Of a DNA stretch of 64,000 nucleotides, positions 53,766-62,713 are shown in pieces. The stretch comes from CAJXQU01 sp965223825 (GTDB lineage Bacteria; Pseudomonadota; Gammaproteobacteria; CAJXQU01), in assembly GCA_965223825.1 (NCBI GenBank), contig OZ245018.1:1178001-1242000 (forward strand). Direction: 5' to 3'. The notes under the pieces are model-generated. The model searched no databases. It was given only the letters and a program-made list of their open reading frames with translations, and had not been told where the DNA came from. Made by a program: the position numbers and the translations under genes. The first letter of the stretch is position 1. Each line of letters opens with the position of its first letter.

Positions 53766-54473
53766 ATGAATTCAAAACAGTCTCTTGATGAGGTGCAAGT
53801 GTTTGTCGTGAAAACCCAAGACTATACAAACTACGAACACCTTCATTGCTTGCTTAGTGTTGAAGAAAAAAAACGTGCTGACCGTTTTTTATTCAAGAAG
53901 GATAAGCATGATTTTGTCATAGCGCATGCTTTAAAAAGAGAGAAGATAGCTGATCAGTTAAATATTAGCGATCCGACATCGATCTATTTTGAGAATTCAC
54001 CCAGTGGTAAACCTTATCTAAAGGGTTCGGCCTTGCATTTTAACATTAGTCATTCACATGGTTGGGTTGCCTTGGTCATTTCTCAAAAATCCGAATGCGG
54101 AATTGATATTGAGTCATATCAAAATAGAAGACTTAATCAATTGCCATTATTGATAGATAAAACAATGTCAGAGTTAGAGAAAAGTGCAATTGACAACTCC
54201 TCTAACCGTTTATACGCGTTTATTGATCGTTGGGTTTTAAAAGAGGCGTATTTAAAAAAGAGTGGGGTTGGTTTGGCAGTAAATTTAAACGCAATTTGTA
54301 CGGAATTCGATTCAATATCGAATTCGGATTACAAAGCGGTTCTTGATAGTAAATTCTATATTAAAAAAAACCAAGATTATTCATTATCTATGTGTATGAG
54401 CGATATCGAAAATGTCAGGTTTCACTCTCATTTAGAAGGAAATCAATTCGAAATACAAAGTCATGCACAATGA
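53766..54473 (+). CDS. Sfp-type 4'-phosphopantetheinyl transferase
   Basis: Activates carrier proteins by attaching the phosphopantetheine arm of CoA. 235 residues with the Sfp-type motifs: PSGKPYL and HFNISHSHGW (91-100), magnesium-binding GIDIE (112-116) and WVLKEAYLKKSG (155-166). Its place inside the operon implies it serves the local carriers (33415, 42052, 50951), and perhaps also the one at 1367. Confidence 0.93.
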   Translation: MNSKQSLDEVQVFVVKTQDYTNYEHLHCLLSVEEKKRADRFLFKKDKHDFVIAHALKREKIADQLNISDPTSIYFENSPSGKPYLKGSALHFNISHSHGWVALVISQKSECGIDIESYQNRRLNQLPLLIDKTMSELEKSAIDNSSNRLYAFIDRWVLKEAYLKKSGVGLAVNLNAICTEFDSISNSDYKAVLDSKFYIKKNQDYSLSMCMSDIENVRFHSHLEGNQFEIQSHAQ

Positions 54474-54505
54474 AAGTTAACTTATCCCGAACTGAGAGGT
54501 GACAT

Positions 54506-55315
54506 ATGGGAAATCCATCAGCACAAACTGCGAGTGATATCACTGCATTTTTTGATATTAGTGATAAAGAAAGAAAAACTATCGCATGGGAGTATATTAT
54601 TTTTGAGGCACTAACATTCATTCATTTTTCACTTGCTTTTATGGGGTATGTTCCTTACTGGACATTTTGTATTGCCGTATTTTGGTATATTCCAAGGTGG
54701 ATGATCGCACTACATGAGCAACAACATTTCTGCACGCCAAAAAATATCAATATCATTACGCGTCACAATCTTCTTATTTTGACACCGTTTCAACTCGGTT
54801 ATTGTGAAATGCGCGATATTCATATGCGTCATCACGCTCATGGTGCTACTGAAAAAGATCCTGAGTATTACCATATAAAAGGTCATTGGTTTGCAGGGTT
54901 TATTAATGTGTTTTTTTCACCAGAACAGTCTGTTTATTTTTGGTTAAAAGAAAAAAAAGTGGATGCTGAACTTGTTCGGGGTATGCTGATTCGTTTTAGT
55001 TTATTTGTTGCGATTGTTGCTATCTGTGGTTGGCAAAGTTTGTGGTATTTCATCCCTGTTAGGCTGGCATATGGATCGTGTTTATTTTTCTTCTCTTACT
55101 GTTTACACCGTAAAGATGGGGAATATGGAACGTTTAGTATTCAATATCCAGGTTTTTTACGTAAATTAATGCATATTTTCTATGGGAATACGTTACTGCA
55201 TAGTGTGAGTGAGCATGATATTCACCATGATTATCCACGAGTACCAGGCAATCGTTTAGGAGAGGCGCGTCCGTACTACGTACCTCGACGATCAGCCATG
55301 AAGCAAGCATCCTAA
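54506..55315 (+). CDS. Membrane fatty-acid desaturase/hydroxylase family protein, copy 1
   Basis: A 269-residue di-iron membrane enzyme. Three His boxes: LHEQQHF, HMRHHAH and HDIHHDYPR, with hydrophobic segments (LTFIHFSLAFMGYVPYWTFCIAVFWYI; FVAIVAICGWQSLWYFIPVRLAY) between. It should introduce a double bond or hydroxyl into an acyl chain, perhaps while carrier- or CoA-bound. Its paralogue follows 68 bases later; both share SLWYFIPVRLAYGSC-like stretches. It begins 32 bases after the PPTase. Confidence 0.88.
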   Translation: MGNPSAQTASDITAFFDISDKERKTIAWEYIIFEALTFIHFSLAFMGYVPYWTFCIAVFWYIPRWMIALHEQQHFCTPKNINIITRHNLLILTPFQLGYCEMRDIHMRHHAHGATEKDPEYYHIKGHWFAGFINVFFSPEQSVYFWLKEKKVDAELVRGMLIRFSLFVAIVAICGWQSLWYFIPVRLAYGSCLFFFSYCLHRKDGEYGTFSIQYPGFLRKLMHIFYGNTLLHSVSEHDIHHDYPRVPGNRLGEARPYYVPRRSAMKQAS

Positions 55316-55383
55316 TATACTCATTGCCATTCTCAATTTAGGCATTTAGTCAATAATTACCCGAGACGATTTGGAGAGATAAA

Positions 55384-56229
55384 ATGCATGCTCAACCCTT
55401 AAGCGATGATACGATTTTGGCTGCGCTATCTAAAAACCCAGAGATGGATATTTCAAGGCTTGAATGGACAAATCTTATTTATATTGTTTTTGTTTATGCT
55501 CATTTCGCACTTGGTGTATTCGGTTTTGTACCGCTGTGGACTTTTTGTATTGGTGCGCCAATGTATGTCGCACGTTGGATGATCGGTTTGCATGAGATCT
55601 TGCATTTATTAAAACCGCAAGATATTAATCCTTTAATCAGATTGCATTTACTAATAGTGACACCATTTTCACTAGGCTATCGTGAAGTACGAGATATTCA
55701 CATGCGACACCATGCTTATACGGTCACGGACAAAGATCCTGATCTCTACCATATCAAAGGTAATTTCTTTACCTCATTTTTAACAGTACTCATACAACCA
55801 GAGATTTCTGCCTATCATTGGGTTCGTGAAAAAGGATTTGATAGAGAGTTGGCACTTGGGATGACGTTACGGTTTGTATTGTTTACGGTGTTCACTATCA
55901 GCCTTGGCTGGACTGCGCTATGGTATTTTATTCCTGTGAGATTAGCGTATGGAAGTTGTATGTTTTCCATTTCTTTTCCCTTACATCGTCAATCTGGAGA
56001 GTACGGGACTTATACACCTAAGTACGGTCTTTTTTTAGAGACGATAATGGATGTTTTCTTCGGGAGAGCTGCACTTAATACCCTGAGTTATCATGATATT
56101 CATCACGACTACCCTCGAATTTCTGCATTTAAATTACCTGTCGCAAGAAAATACTATAAACCTAAACCTTCGAGTTTAGCTGACAGATCGTCTATTTCAG
56201 AAATGTCTGATATCCGCAAAACGGCTTAG
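55384..56229 (+). CDS. Membrane fatty-acid desaturase/hydroxylase family protein, copy 2
   Basis: A 281-residue paralogue of the preceding gene with the same His boxes (LHEILHLL, HMRHHAY, HDIHHDYPR) and membrane layout (ALWYFIPVRLAYGSCMF). In the first box Ile-Leu replace the Gln-Gln of copy 1, so specificity may differ. GGAGAG lies 7 bases before the ATG. Tandem duplication followed by divergence suggests two separate oxidations of the same chain. Confidence 0.88.
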   Translation: MHAQPLSDDTILAALSKNPEMDISRLEWTNLIYIVFVYAHFALGVFGFVPLWTFCIGAPMYVARWMIGLHEILHLLKPQDINPLIRLHLLIVTPFSLGYREVRDIHMRHHAYTVTDKDPDLYHIKGNFFTSFLTVLIQPEISAYHWVREKGFDRELALGMTLRFVLFTVFTISLGWTALWYFIPVRLAYGSCMFSISFPLHRQSGEYGTYTPKYGLFLETIMDVFFGRAALNTLSYHDIHHDYPRISAFKLPVARKYYKPKPSSLADRSSISEMSDIRKTA

Positions 56230-56239
56230 GAGAGTATTT

Positions 56240-57826
56240 ATGCTCGATTTTACTTCATCGACTGACAATAGCATTTCATCACTCTTATTGTGGATGCGTG
56301 ATTATGCAAATAATCGATTAAATTCCGCATTAATGGATGCTCGTCGAAGTATTCCGCCATACATAGTTTTAGATTTCGGTAATAAGGGGTTGCTTGGTTT
56401 GCAAGCGCCGGTTAACTGCGGTGGATTAAATTTAAGTAATGAAGAATGTATGGCTGTTTCGACACAGATAGGCGCGATTGATATGAACCTTGCGATCTTT
56501 GTGGGACTGCACAATCACCTCGGGATCCGACCAATCATGCATTTCAGTAATTCATCAGTTCGAGATGAGTTATTACCTGAAATAGCTTCTGGTCGACAAC
56601 TTACTGCTTTCGGTTTAACAGAACCTGGAGCTGGATCGAACGCAGGTGCTATTGAAGGTCAAGCCCAAGCGTTGACGGGTGGAAAGGTAAAACTCAATGG
56701 CCATAAAATGTGGATCGGGAATGCGGCTTGGGCCGGTGTGATCAATGTTTTTTTACGTTATGTCGATGAGCAAGGCAAACCTAATGGAATTAGCGGCTAC
56801 GTTGTAAGACAAGGTACCCCTGGTTTACAGATGGGGCCTGAATTAATGACGATGGGTATGCGTGGAATGGTTCAAAACCGTTTTACCATGAATGATCTTG
56901 TGATCAGTGAAGAGCATCAATTAGGTGCACTTGGACGAGGGTTGGATGTCGCTCAAGATGCGATGATGTACACACGTTTGGCATTAGGTGCAATATTTCT
57001 CGGCGGGATGAAACGTTGTATGCAGCTAATGTTGCGTTATGCAGAACGCCGTATGAAGATTTCTACCGGCCGATTACTCGATCATCCGGTTTCAATGATG
57101 CATCTGAGTACATTGACTGCACAATCTGATGCCCTCGAAGCACTTGTCTTATTTATTAGTCGTGGCTTAGATAAATCGATTTCGATACCTGAGGAATTTC
57201 TTATTACGGCAAAAGTATTGGGGTCAGAGTTTCTCTGGGAAGCGGCAGATAAAGCGAGCCAAATGCTGGGTGGGAGAGGGTATTTAGAGAGTAACGAAAT
57301 AACAAAAATCCTACGGGATGCACGAGTCGGGCGTGTTTTTGAAGGCCCTACAGAAACGATGATGTATTACATGGGATCACGTTTTACTTTAAGTGGGGAC
57401 GAATTGATCAGTTTTTTATGCACAGAATTAAATGCACAGGATGTCGCCGATCAGTTAATGGAGGTTATGGAACAGGTTAAATCACGCTGTACAGAATTAG
57501 CTGCACCATATTCTGGTATGCGAAAAAGAAATCTTTCGAATTCATTATTAGGTGAAATTATTACATGGGGAATTCTTTATGCAACGGCGCGCAATACCGA
57601 AAAGGCGAGCGATCAATCTAGAATTATATTCTGGACTGAAGAAAAATTTAAAACATCGATTCGTTCAGCAACATCAATAAGTTTAGCAGAATCCATCTCA
57701 TTAGATCCGTCGGAATTACAATCAATTATTAGTCAGTATGAAAATCAAATTGGTGACATGGAGCAAACATTACCGGGCGAGGAGTGGTCGACCGATCCGT
57801 ACCTCAGTCGCCACTACGCGGGGTAA
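56240..57826 (+). CDS. Acyl-CoA (or acyl-carrier) dehydrogenase
   Basis: A 528-residue flavoprotein of the acyl-CoA dehydrogenase family, about 130 residues longer than usual because of a C-terminal helical extension. Seen: LTAFGLTEPGAGSNAG (FAD/substrate signature), GHKMWIGNA, MLGGRGYLESNEI and the catalytic-base region RVFEGPTETM (Glu368). It would install an alpha,beta double bond in an acyl thioester; many PKS loci use such enzymes on carrier-bound chains. Last gene of the biosynthetic run, 10 bases after the second desaturase. No clear terminator follows. Confidence 0.9.
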   Translation: MLDFTSSTDNSISSLLLWMRDYANNRLNSALMDARRSIPPYIVLDFGNKGLLGLQAPVNCGGLNLSNEECMAVSTQIGAIDMNLAIFVGLHNHLGIRPIMHFSNSSVRDELLPEIASGRQLTAFGLTEPGAGSNAGAIEGQAQALTGGKVKLNGHKMWIGNAAWAGVINVFLRYVDEQGKPNGISGYVVRQGTPGLQMGPELMTMGMRGMVQNRFTMNDLVISEEHQLGALGRGLDVAQDAMMYTRLALGAIFLGGMKRCMQLMLRYAERRMKISTGRLLDHPVSMMHLSTLTAQSDALEALVLFISRGLDKSISIPEEFLITAKVLGSEFLWEAADKASQMLGGRGYLESNEITKILRDARVGRVFEGPTETMMYYMGSRFTLSGDELISFLCTELNAQDVADQLMEVMEQVKSRCTELAAPYSGMRKRNLSNSLLGEIITWGILYATARNTEKASDQSRIIFWTEEKFKTSIRSATSISLAESISLDPSELQSIISQYENQIGDMEQTLPGEEWSTDPYLSRHYAG

Positions 57827-57912
57827 TTTTCATACTGTCATTTTGGAAACATTAAACGCGCAATTTCGGTTATGAATTTTTTAAGTTATTGCTTATTAGC
57901 AAATTGATACGA

Positions 57913-58398
57913 TCAATTAGACAACTGAGCCTCAACCCATGTTTTCGCTTGCATTGTTTGATTTGGGGTCAGTTCACTCATCATTAAGTGTAATTGGTCT
58001 TCTGCCTTCGAGTGGCCCTGCATCGATGCAAGGTGAAACCATCCATAAGCTTGTTGAGTTTCTTTTGCGGCGAATTTTCCTTCGTGTAGTAAAATTCCCA
58101 GGTTGTATTGCGCTGGTGCATAATTGTGTTGAGCAGCTTGTGTATACAGTTCGATTGCATCATCAAAATTTCGCTCTATCTGATAAATAGCGGCGAGGAA
58201 TGTCATTGCTTGTAAATCACCATTCTCAACACTTGGTTTAAATAAACGTTTCGCCGTTTCGTAATCACCACGATCGAACGCAGTGTATGGATCAACATTG
58301 TTTGCACATGCACTTAATAGAACCACGCTGAATAGTAAAGGGAATGCGATAAGCTTTCCAAAGCATGTCTGGTTAAATCTTAAAAATGTATTTTTCAT
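57913..58398 (-). CDS. Lipoprotein with TPR/Sel1-like repeats
   Basis: 161 residues. A signal sequence with lipobox LLSACANN predicts lipidation at the Cys. The mature part has two or three helix-turn-helix repeats (DRGDYETAKRLFKPSVENGDLQAMTFLAAIYQ; QHNYAPAQYNLGILLHEG). Such proteins are usually protein-interaction factors. It converges with the acyl-CoA dehydrogenase gene; 42 bases separate it from the next minus-strand gene. Confidence 0.82.
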   Translation of the reverse strand: MKNTFLRFNQTCFGKLIAFPLLFSVVLLSACANNVDPYTAFDRGDYETAKRLFKPSVENGDLQAMTFLAAIYQIERNFDDAIELYTQAAQHNYAPAQYNLGILLHEGKFAAKETQQAYGWFHLASMQGHSKAEDQLHLMMSELTPNQTMQAKTWVEAQLSN

Positions 58399-58440
58399 AA
58401 CACTTCCTCTTAAATTCTAGATCTTGAATTTATTGTTTTC

Positions 58441-59046
58441 TCATCGGTTTAAGCACTCTTCATCTTGCATAGGGACAATGGTGCAGCCTATTGCATTTGC
58501 GAGCCTTATCGATGCTTTTTTTAATATTTTATTTTGATCATTTCCGCCGTAAATAGTTTGTCGAATATTTTCTCCAACAAACCCCATTTTTTTGACACTC
58601 GCGATGTAGACATCGAGGAATTGAATTAAGTAACTTGGTTTGAGCATCTGCCCAACGATCACATAATCAGCGTTATATTTTCGACCGAGATCGGCAACAA
58701 CGTTTCCATGTGAAAAGAGATAGCCAAAACCGGCATTGGCTTCGTGCTGAACTGCATCTTCGATGTTAACGATTTCGATTTGTGAGTGGCTTGCGAGAAG
58801 CCATTCGAGAAGCGGTGCGGCTGTCGCCGTTAATGCAACTTCTTGCGGTGTGTTTGGTACAAGAGTGATGTCATTTAGTTCAAAATTAAGAACAGCGACC
58901 CGAATTATTTTGTCCGGAACAACATGATGTTGTGCCGCTTGAGTTGGCATGTTTATCAGTATCAACACAATGAAGATACTGCTTGTAACTGTACTGAATT
59001 TAATTAACAGTTTGTGCGTCAATGTATTCACTGGGATCAGCCTCAT
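58441..59046 (-). CDS. Exported DUF3280/DUF2380-like protein
   Basis: A 201-residue protein with an N-terminal signal anchor (FSTVTSSIFIVLILINMPTQA). The mature part starts IRVAVLNFELNDITL and continues with YNADYVIVGQMLKPSYLIQFLDVYI, which matches proteins annotated as DUF3280/DUF2380. The reaction is unknown. Homologues are often found with PQQ-dependent alcohol oxidation genes, to my recollection; no such gene is in the window. It overlaps the cupin gene upstream by 4 bases, so both are co-translated. Confidence 0.7.
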   Translation of the reverse strand: MRLIPVNTLTHKLLIKFSTVTSSIFIVLILINMPTQAAQHHVVPDKIIRVAVLNFELNDITLVPNTPQEVALTATAAPLLEWLLASHSQIEIVNIEDAVQHEANAGFGYLFSHGNVVADLGRKYNADYVIVGQMLKPSYLIQFLDVYIASVKKMGFVGENIRQTIYGGNDQNKILKKASIRLANAIGCTIVPMQDEECLNR

Positions 59047-59501
59047 GCACAGATACCGGTTCTTCTTTCAATTACGTTGGTTTCATGGAGATAAATAAAA
59101 TCCTGCATGCCGAGGGAAGTGATCACATTTTCTTCATCATCGAGGATTTCATACATCACATCATCAGTGCCACGAATGCTGAATAAAACAACTGCACCTT
59201 CATCACCACTACATTCTCTGTGCGGTTCTGAATCTGCAAGTCGACAGGTATAACTACCTACCGAACGGACCTCTTTTAATTTCCCATTTCTCTCGAACAA
59301 TTGGTGTTCACCGTGAATTACAAATGTATGGTTTACAGCACAATGTCGATGCAAAAAAATTTGTTTATGAGGATCAAATTTGAAAATAATATCGACAATG
59401 AGGTTATCAGTATCAATGTTCAATATTGAATAGACGAAATGGTTAAGCTCGTCGAATTTTCTCCAAGAAATATTGCGATCATCAAACAAGTAGTAGGTCA
59501 T
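59043..59501 (-). CDS. Cupin-fold protein
   Basis: A 152-residue single-domain cupin: FLHRHCAVNHTFVIHGEHQLFE provides the His-x-His...and strand pattern of the first cupin motif, and SYTCRLADSEPHRECSGDEGAVVLFSI the second. Possibly metal-binding. There is no export signal. First gene of the two-gene minus-strand unit with the DUF3280-like gene; a divergent promoter region of 237 bases separates it from the kinase at 59739. Function unknown. Confidence 0.75.
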   Translation of the reverse strand: MTYYLFDDRNISWRKFDELNHFVYSILNIDTDNLIVDIIFKFDPHKQIFLHRHCAVNHTFVIHGEHQLFERNGKLKEVRSVGSYTCRLADSEPHRECSGDEGAVVLFSIRGTDDVMYEILDDEENVITSLGMQDFIYLHETNVIERRTGICA

Positions 59502-59738
59502 AATATCAGTCCCTCAAAAAGTGCATGGAGGCGTTATTCCTTAACGAATACTGTTTATTAAACTTGAACGGGGAAAGCGCATTTGTGCGTAGCGTGATAC
59601 TACTGCTCTAATTAAAGACATAAACCCGAAAATTGCCTTTTGAACTAGGGTAATTTGCCCGATAGTTGAATATTCTTCCCCCACTGCGTTGCCTCCGTTA
59701 AAATAGCGGCACAAACACTCGCGAGAAACTCAATAATA

Positions 59739-61127
59739 ATGAGAACAATCAGTCTCAAAGTGTATTTAATTTTCCTGATCATTCTAATTGCTTCTATATG
59801 TTTGCTATGTGTGTCCGGGTTTGTTTTATACCAAGCCAATAGTCAATCAAAAGCGCAGACGGCGAATGCGTTAATTTCTGTCGAAAAGCAATTGAAAGTA
59901 CAGCTGATCCGTATTTCGACAAATTTTGATCTGCCAGAAAACTTCCCAAATTTAGGCTTGTGGCAGGAGGCGGAGCAACGTTCAGGCCTATGTGTTCGGT
60001 TTACACGGCCCAAGGAACGTCTTGTCAGAAGTGTCTGTCGAGGGGGGATTGTCAAAGAAGATTGGCCGAATTGGTTTGAATCTATTTACCGCTGGTTTTT
60101 TGATCCCGGACTGGCGATGGTTAAAAAAATTGAACATGCGGGTGAGATTCACGGCACTGTGACGTTACTACCAAGCGCTATGGTTGAGTTGGATCATGCA
60201 TGGCGAGATGTGGAGAAATTAATGAGTCTTTCCGCAGTAACGGTTATCTCGCTCTGTATCTTATTGTACTTTGCCGTCGGTAGGGCATGGCGCCCAGCAA
60301 AAGTGATCGTTGCGGGGCTTGATCAAATGGCTGAGGATAATTTCAGTTCGCGATTGCCAGATTTTAATATTACAGAATGGCAACGTACCGGGGAGGCGAT
60401 CAATTATCTAGCCTCTGATCTGCAGAATACAATTTCTGAAAGGAAGGGCTTGGCGCTGAAGTTGGTCAATGCTCAGGAAGAGGAAAGACGGTATTTAGCT
60501 AGGGAGTTGCATGATGAGTTTGGTCAGTCGTTAGCTGGGTTAACCGCGGTTGCTTCGTTGATTACGCAAACTGCTGAGAAGGAGTCGCCGAGTCTAGTCG
60601 CACAAGGCGAGCAGATCGGTCGTATTACGCAAAATATGATGGATTTATTGCGTGGTATGTTGGTTCGGTTACGGCCTGCAGATTTTGATGAAATAGGTTT
60701 GGTCGAAAGTTTGAAAGGTATGATAGCAACTTGGAATGCGCAAAGTGGTGGTAAGACTCAGTATGAATTGAAGATCGAGGGTGATTTTTCCGATCTTACG
60801 GGGCCGATTCCTGTAAATCTTTATCGAATCGTTCAAGAATGTTTGACGAATATATCGAAGCACGCGAATGCAACAAAAGCGATTGTAGATTTACAACGCA
60901 TTGCAACATCGAATAGTAATGTGACGGAGAAGGTACACTTAAAAATAAAAGATAATGGTATTGCAAAAAACGTCACATTAAATAATAAAAAAGGAAATGG
61001 ACTTTCTGGTATTCATGAGCGTGTTACTGCGCTTGGCGGTGATGTTTTGTTGCAAACAGAAAAGGCCGGTGGGCTAACTGTGCAAATCCAAATACCAATA
61101 AATAAAATTAAGGCTGGAGAATCATGA
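59739..61127 (+). CDS. NarL-family sensor histidine kinase (HisKA_3)
   Basis: A 462-residue inner-membrane kinase: TM1 (VYLIFLIILIASICLLCVSGFVLY), a periplasmic domain of ~130 residues with a Cys pair (SGLCVRFTRPKERLVRSVCRGG), TM2 (LSAVTVISLCILLYFAVG), HAMP-like linker, HisKA_3 with phospho-His (RRYLARELHDEFGQSLAGL), and HATPase (VQECLTNISKHANA; NGLSGIHERV). Partner of the regulator that overlaps it by 4 bases. Signal unknown. MxaY-type kinases of methylotrophs have the same class layout, but this is only a resemblance. Confidence 0.9.
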   Translation: MRTISLKVYLIFLIILIASICLLCVSGFVLYQANSQSKAQTANALISVEKQLKVQLIRISTNFDLPENFPNLGLWQEAEQRSGLCVRFTRPKERLVRSVCRGGIVKEDWPNWFESIYRWFFDPGLAMVKKIEHAGEIHGTVTLLPSAMVELDHAWRDVEKLMSLSAVTVISLCILLYFAVGRAWRPAKVIVAGLDQMAEDNFSSRLPDFNITEWQRTGEAINYLASDLQNTISERKGLALKLVNAQEEERRYLARELHDEFGQSLAGLTAVASLITQTAEKESPSLVAQGEQIGRITQNMMDLLRGMLVRLRPADFDEIGLVESLKGMIATWNAQSGGKTQYELKIEGDFSDLTGPIPVNLYRIVQECLTNISKHANATKAIVDLQRIATSNSNVTEKVHLKIKDNGIAKNVTLNNKKGNGLSGIHERVTALGGDVLLQTEKAGGLTVQIQIPINKIKAGES

Positions 61128-61786
61128 CAAATTCACATCAAATTAGAATTTTATTGGTCGACGATCATGCCATCGTAAGAGAAGGCTATCGCTCTTTGCT
61201 TGAGAAACAAGCGAACATGGAAATCGTCGCTGAGGCGACGAGCGGCGAAGAAGCGTATCTCATGTTTAAACAGCATCGACCGAACTTGGTTGTTATGGAT
61301 TTGTCGTTGCCTGATCAGAGTGGGCTTGAAACGATTATTCGAATTAGAAAATATGATTCGGAAGCACGTATTCTCGTTTTCAGCATGCATCAAAGTCCGA
61401 TGGTTGCAATGAAAGCAACACAAGCCGGTGCGCGCGGGTATGTGACGAAAAGTAGTTCACCGAATATCCTGATCCGATCAATTTACGATGTGCATAAAGG
61501 AAATATTGCTTTGAGCCCGGACATGGCGCAGGCGCTAGCAATGGAGCACGTGGGGGGAAAATGTGCAGCATTTAAAGATTTAACCGTGCGAGAGTTTGAA
61601 ATATTGCGGATGTTAGTCGAAGCAAAGTCGACAACTGAAATTGCAGAGACGTTGAATATTAGCCCGAAAACCGTTGCGAATTGCCATTATTTGATCAAAC
61701 GAAAACTCGGCGTCACCAGCGATATTGAGTTAACGCATTTGGCAATAAAAATGAAAGTGATAAATCCGTTGGAGTTTTCTAATTAG
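61124..61786 (+). CDS. NarL/LuxR-family response regulator
   Basis: 220 residues: receiver domain (ILLVDDHAIVREGYRSLL, phospho-Asp in LVVMDLSLPDQSG, Lys in GYVTKSSS) and a LuxR-type helix-turn-helix (LTVREFEILRMLVEAKSTTEIAETLNISPKTVANCHYLIKRKLG). Similar in layout to UvrY/NarL and to MxaB of methylotrophs. The ATGA overlap with the kinase shows that they form one system. The target genes cannot be told from here. Confidence 0.93.
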   Translation: MTNSHQIRILLVDDHAIVREGYRSLLEKQANMEIVAEATSGEEAYLMFKQHRPNLVVMDLSLPDQSGLETIIRIRKYDSEARILVFSMHQSPMVAMKATQAGARGYVTKSSSPNILIRSIYDVHKGNIALSPDMAQALAMEHVGGKCAAFKDLTVREFEILRMLVEAKSTTEIAETLNISPKTVANCHYLIKRKLGVTSDIELTHLAIKMKVINPLEFSN

Positions 61787-61817
61787 TCAAAAAACTCGGT
61801 ATCAAAAGTAAGAGTAA

Positions 61818-61894
61818 TGGTGTCCCCGACAGGAGTCGAACCTGTGGCCTTCCCCTTAGGAGGGGGACGCTCTATCCATCTGAGCTACGGAGAC
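61818..61894 (-). tRNA. tRNA-Arg (anticodon CCT)
   Basis: 77 bases on the minus strand including an encoded CCA. The acceptor GTCTCCG pairs with CGGGGAC (one T-G pair); anticodon stem TCCCC/GGGGA holds the loop CTCCTAA with anticodon CCT, reading AGG codons; the T loop is GGTTCGACTCC. It lies between the response regulator and a Sel1 gene. No attachment-site duplication was noticed. Confidence 0.97.
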
Positions 61895-61907
61895 AAGAAC
61901 CTTTTTG

Positions 61908-62609
61908 TTAGATATTTTTTTCAGTCAGTTTTTTATAGATTTTTTCAGCTAGCTTTTGGCCTTCTTCTAATTCTTCTTTACTCATTCGAGTGCTAAGTTG
62001 CTGTTGATTTTGTTCGGCTTGTTCATTGCCGTTTAATGATGCAATTGAAAACCAAGCAAATGCTAGTGCGTGATCTTTGCGTAAGCCTTGCCCTTCGCTA
62101 TACATATACCCAAGGTTAGTTTGCGCTTCGGGAATACCTGCGCGTGCTGCGTGTTTCATCCATTTAGCGGCTTCGATGAGGTTTTTCTCGACGAGTGTTC
62201 CTTCTTGGAAAGCAACACCTAGATAAAATTGTGCTTCTGGAACTCCTTGCGCAGCGGCTTTTTCAAACCAGCTGATCGCAGCAGCTGGATCTTTTTTTAC
62301 GCCATAGCCTTCATTGTAGGCAAGACCAAGTTTGAACTGAGCTTTTGCATGGCCTTGTTCGGCACTGGCCTGAAACCAATTAATTGCTTTATCCAGGTCG
62401 GGTTCGGTACCTTGTCCGCCCGCGATCATGTTGGCTAGATAGTATTGTGCGGTGGGGTCACCTTGTTCGGCAAGATTACTGAAGTCACGGAAAGCAGATT
62501 GATAATCTTGTGCTTGGTAATTTTCAATGGCTTGATCAAGCGATGACATCGCAAATGTATTTGAAAAGGTCATTAATGTAGTGAGAAATGTGACGACGAT
62601 AAGTTTCAT
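61908..62609 (-). CDS. Secreted Sel1-repeat protein
   Basis: 233 residues. Signal peptide (KLIVVTFLTTLMTFSNTFA) followed by four to five Sel1-type repeats, e.g. DPTAQYYLANMIAGGQGTEPD and HAKAQFKLGLAYNEGYGV. The ATG at 62609 is chosen since AGGA lies upstream of it and the signal peptide begins there; an in-frame ATG at 62651 would add 14 residues before it. Sel1 proteins act as scaffolds. Lies 13 bases from the tRNA on the same strand. Confidence 0.85.
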   Translation of the reverse strand: MKLIVVTFLTTLMTFSNTFAMSSLDQAIENYQAQDYQSAFRDFSNLAEQGDPTAQYYLANMIAGGQGTEPDLDKAINWFQASAEQGHAKAQFKLGLAYNEGYGVKKDPAAAISWFEKAAAQGVPEAQFYLGVAFQEGTLVEKNLIEAAKWMKHAARAGIPEAQTNLGYMYSEGQGLRKDHALAFAWFSIASLNGNEQAEQNQQQLSTRMSKEELEEGQKLAEKIYKKLTEKNI

Positions 62610-62713
62610 GAAGCGTGATCCTGCCCAATATGTTTTGCGCACATAATACACTGCAGGCAGGCATGACTCTACGATCGAGCTAGGTTAATAGGCTGAACAA
62701 CAAGATATTAAGA

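Noticed and set aside
61818..61894. tRNA-Arg as an integration site of a genomic island
   Set aside because: No integrase and no duplicated tRNA 3' end were noticed nearby.
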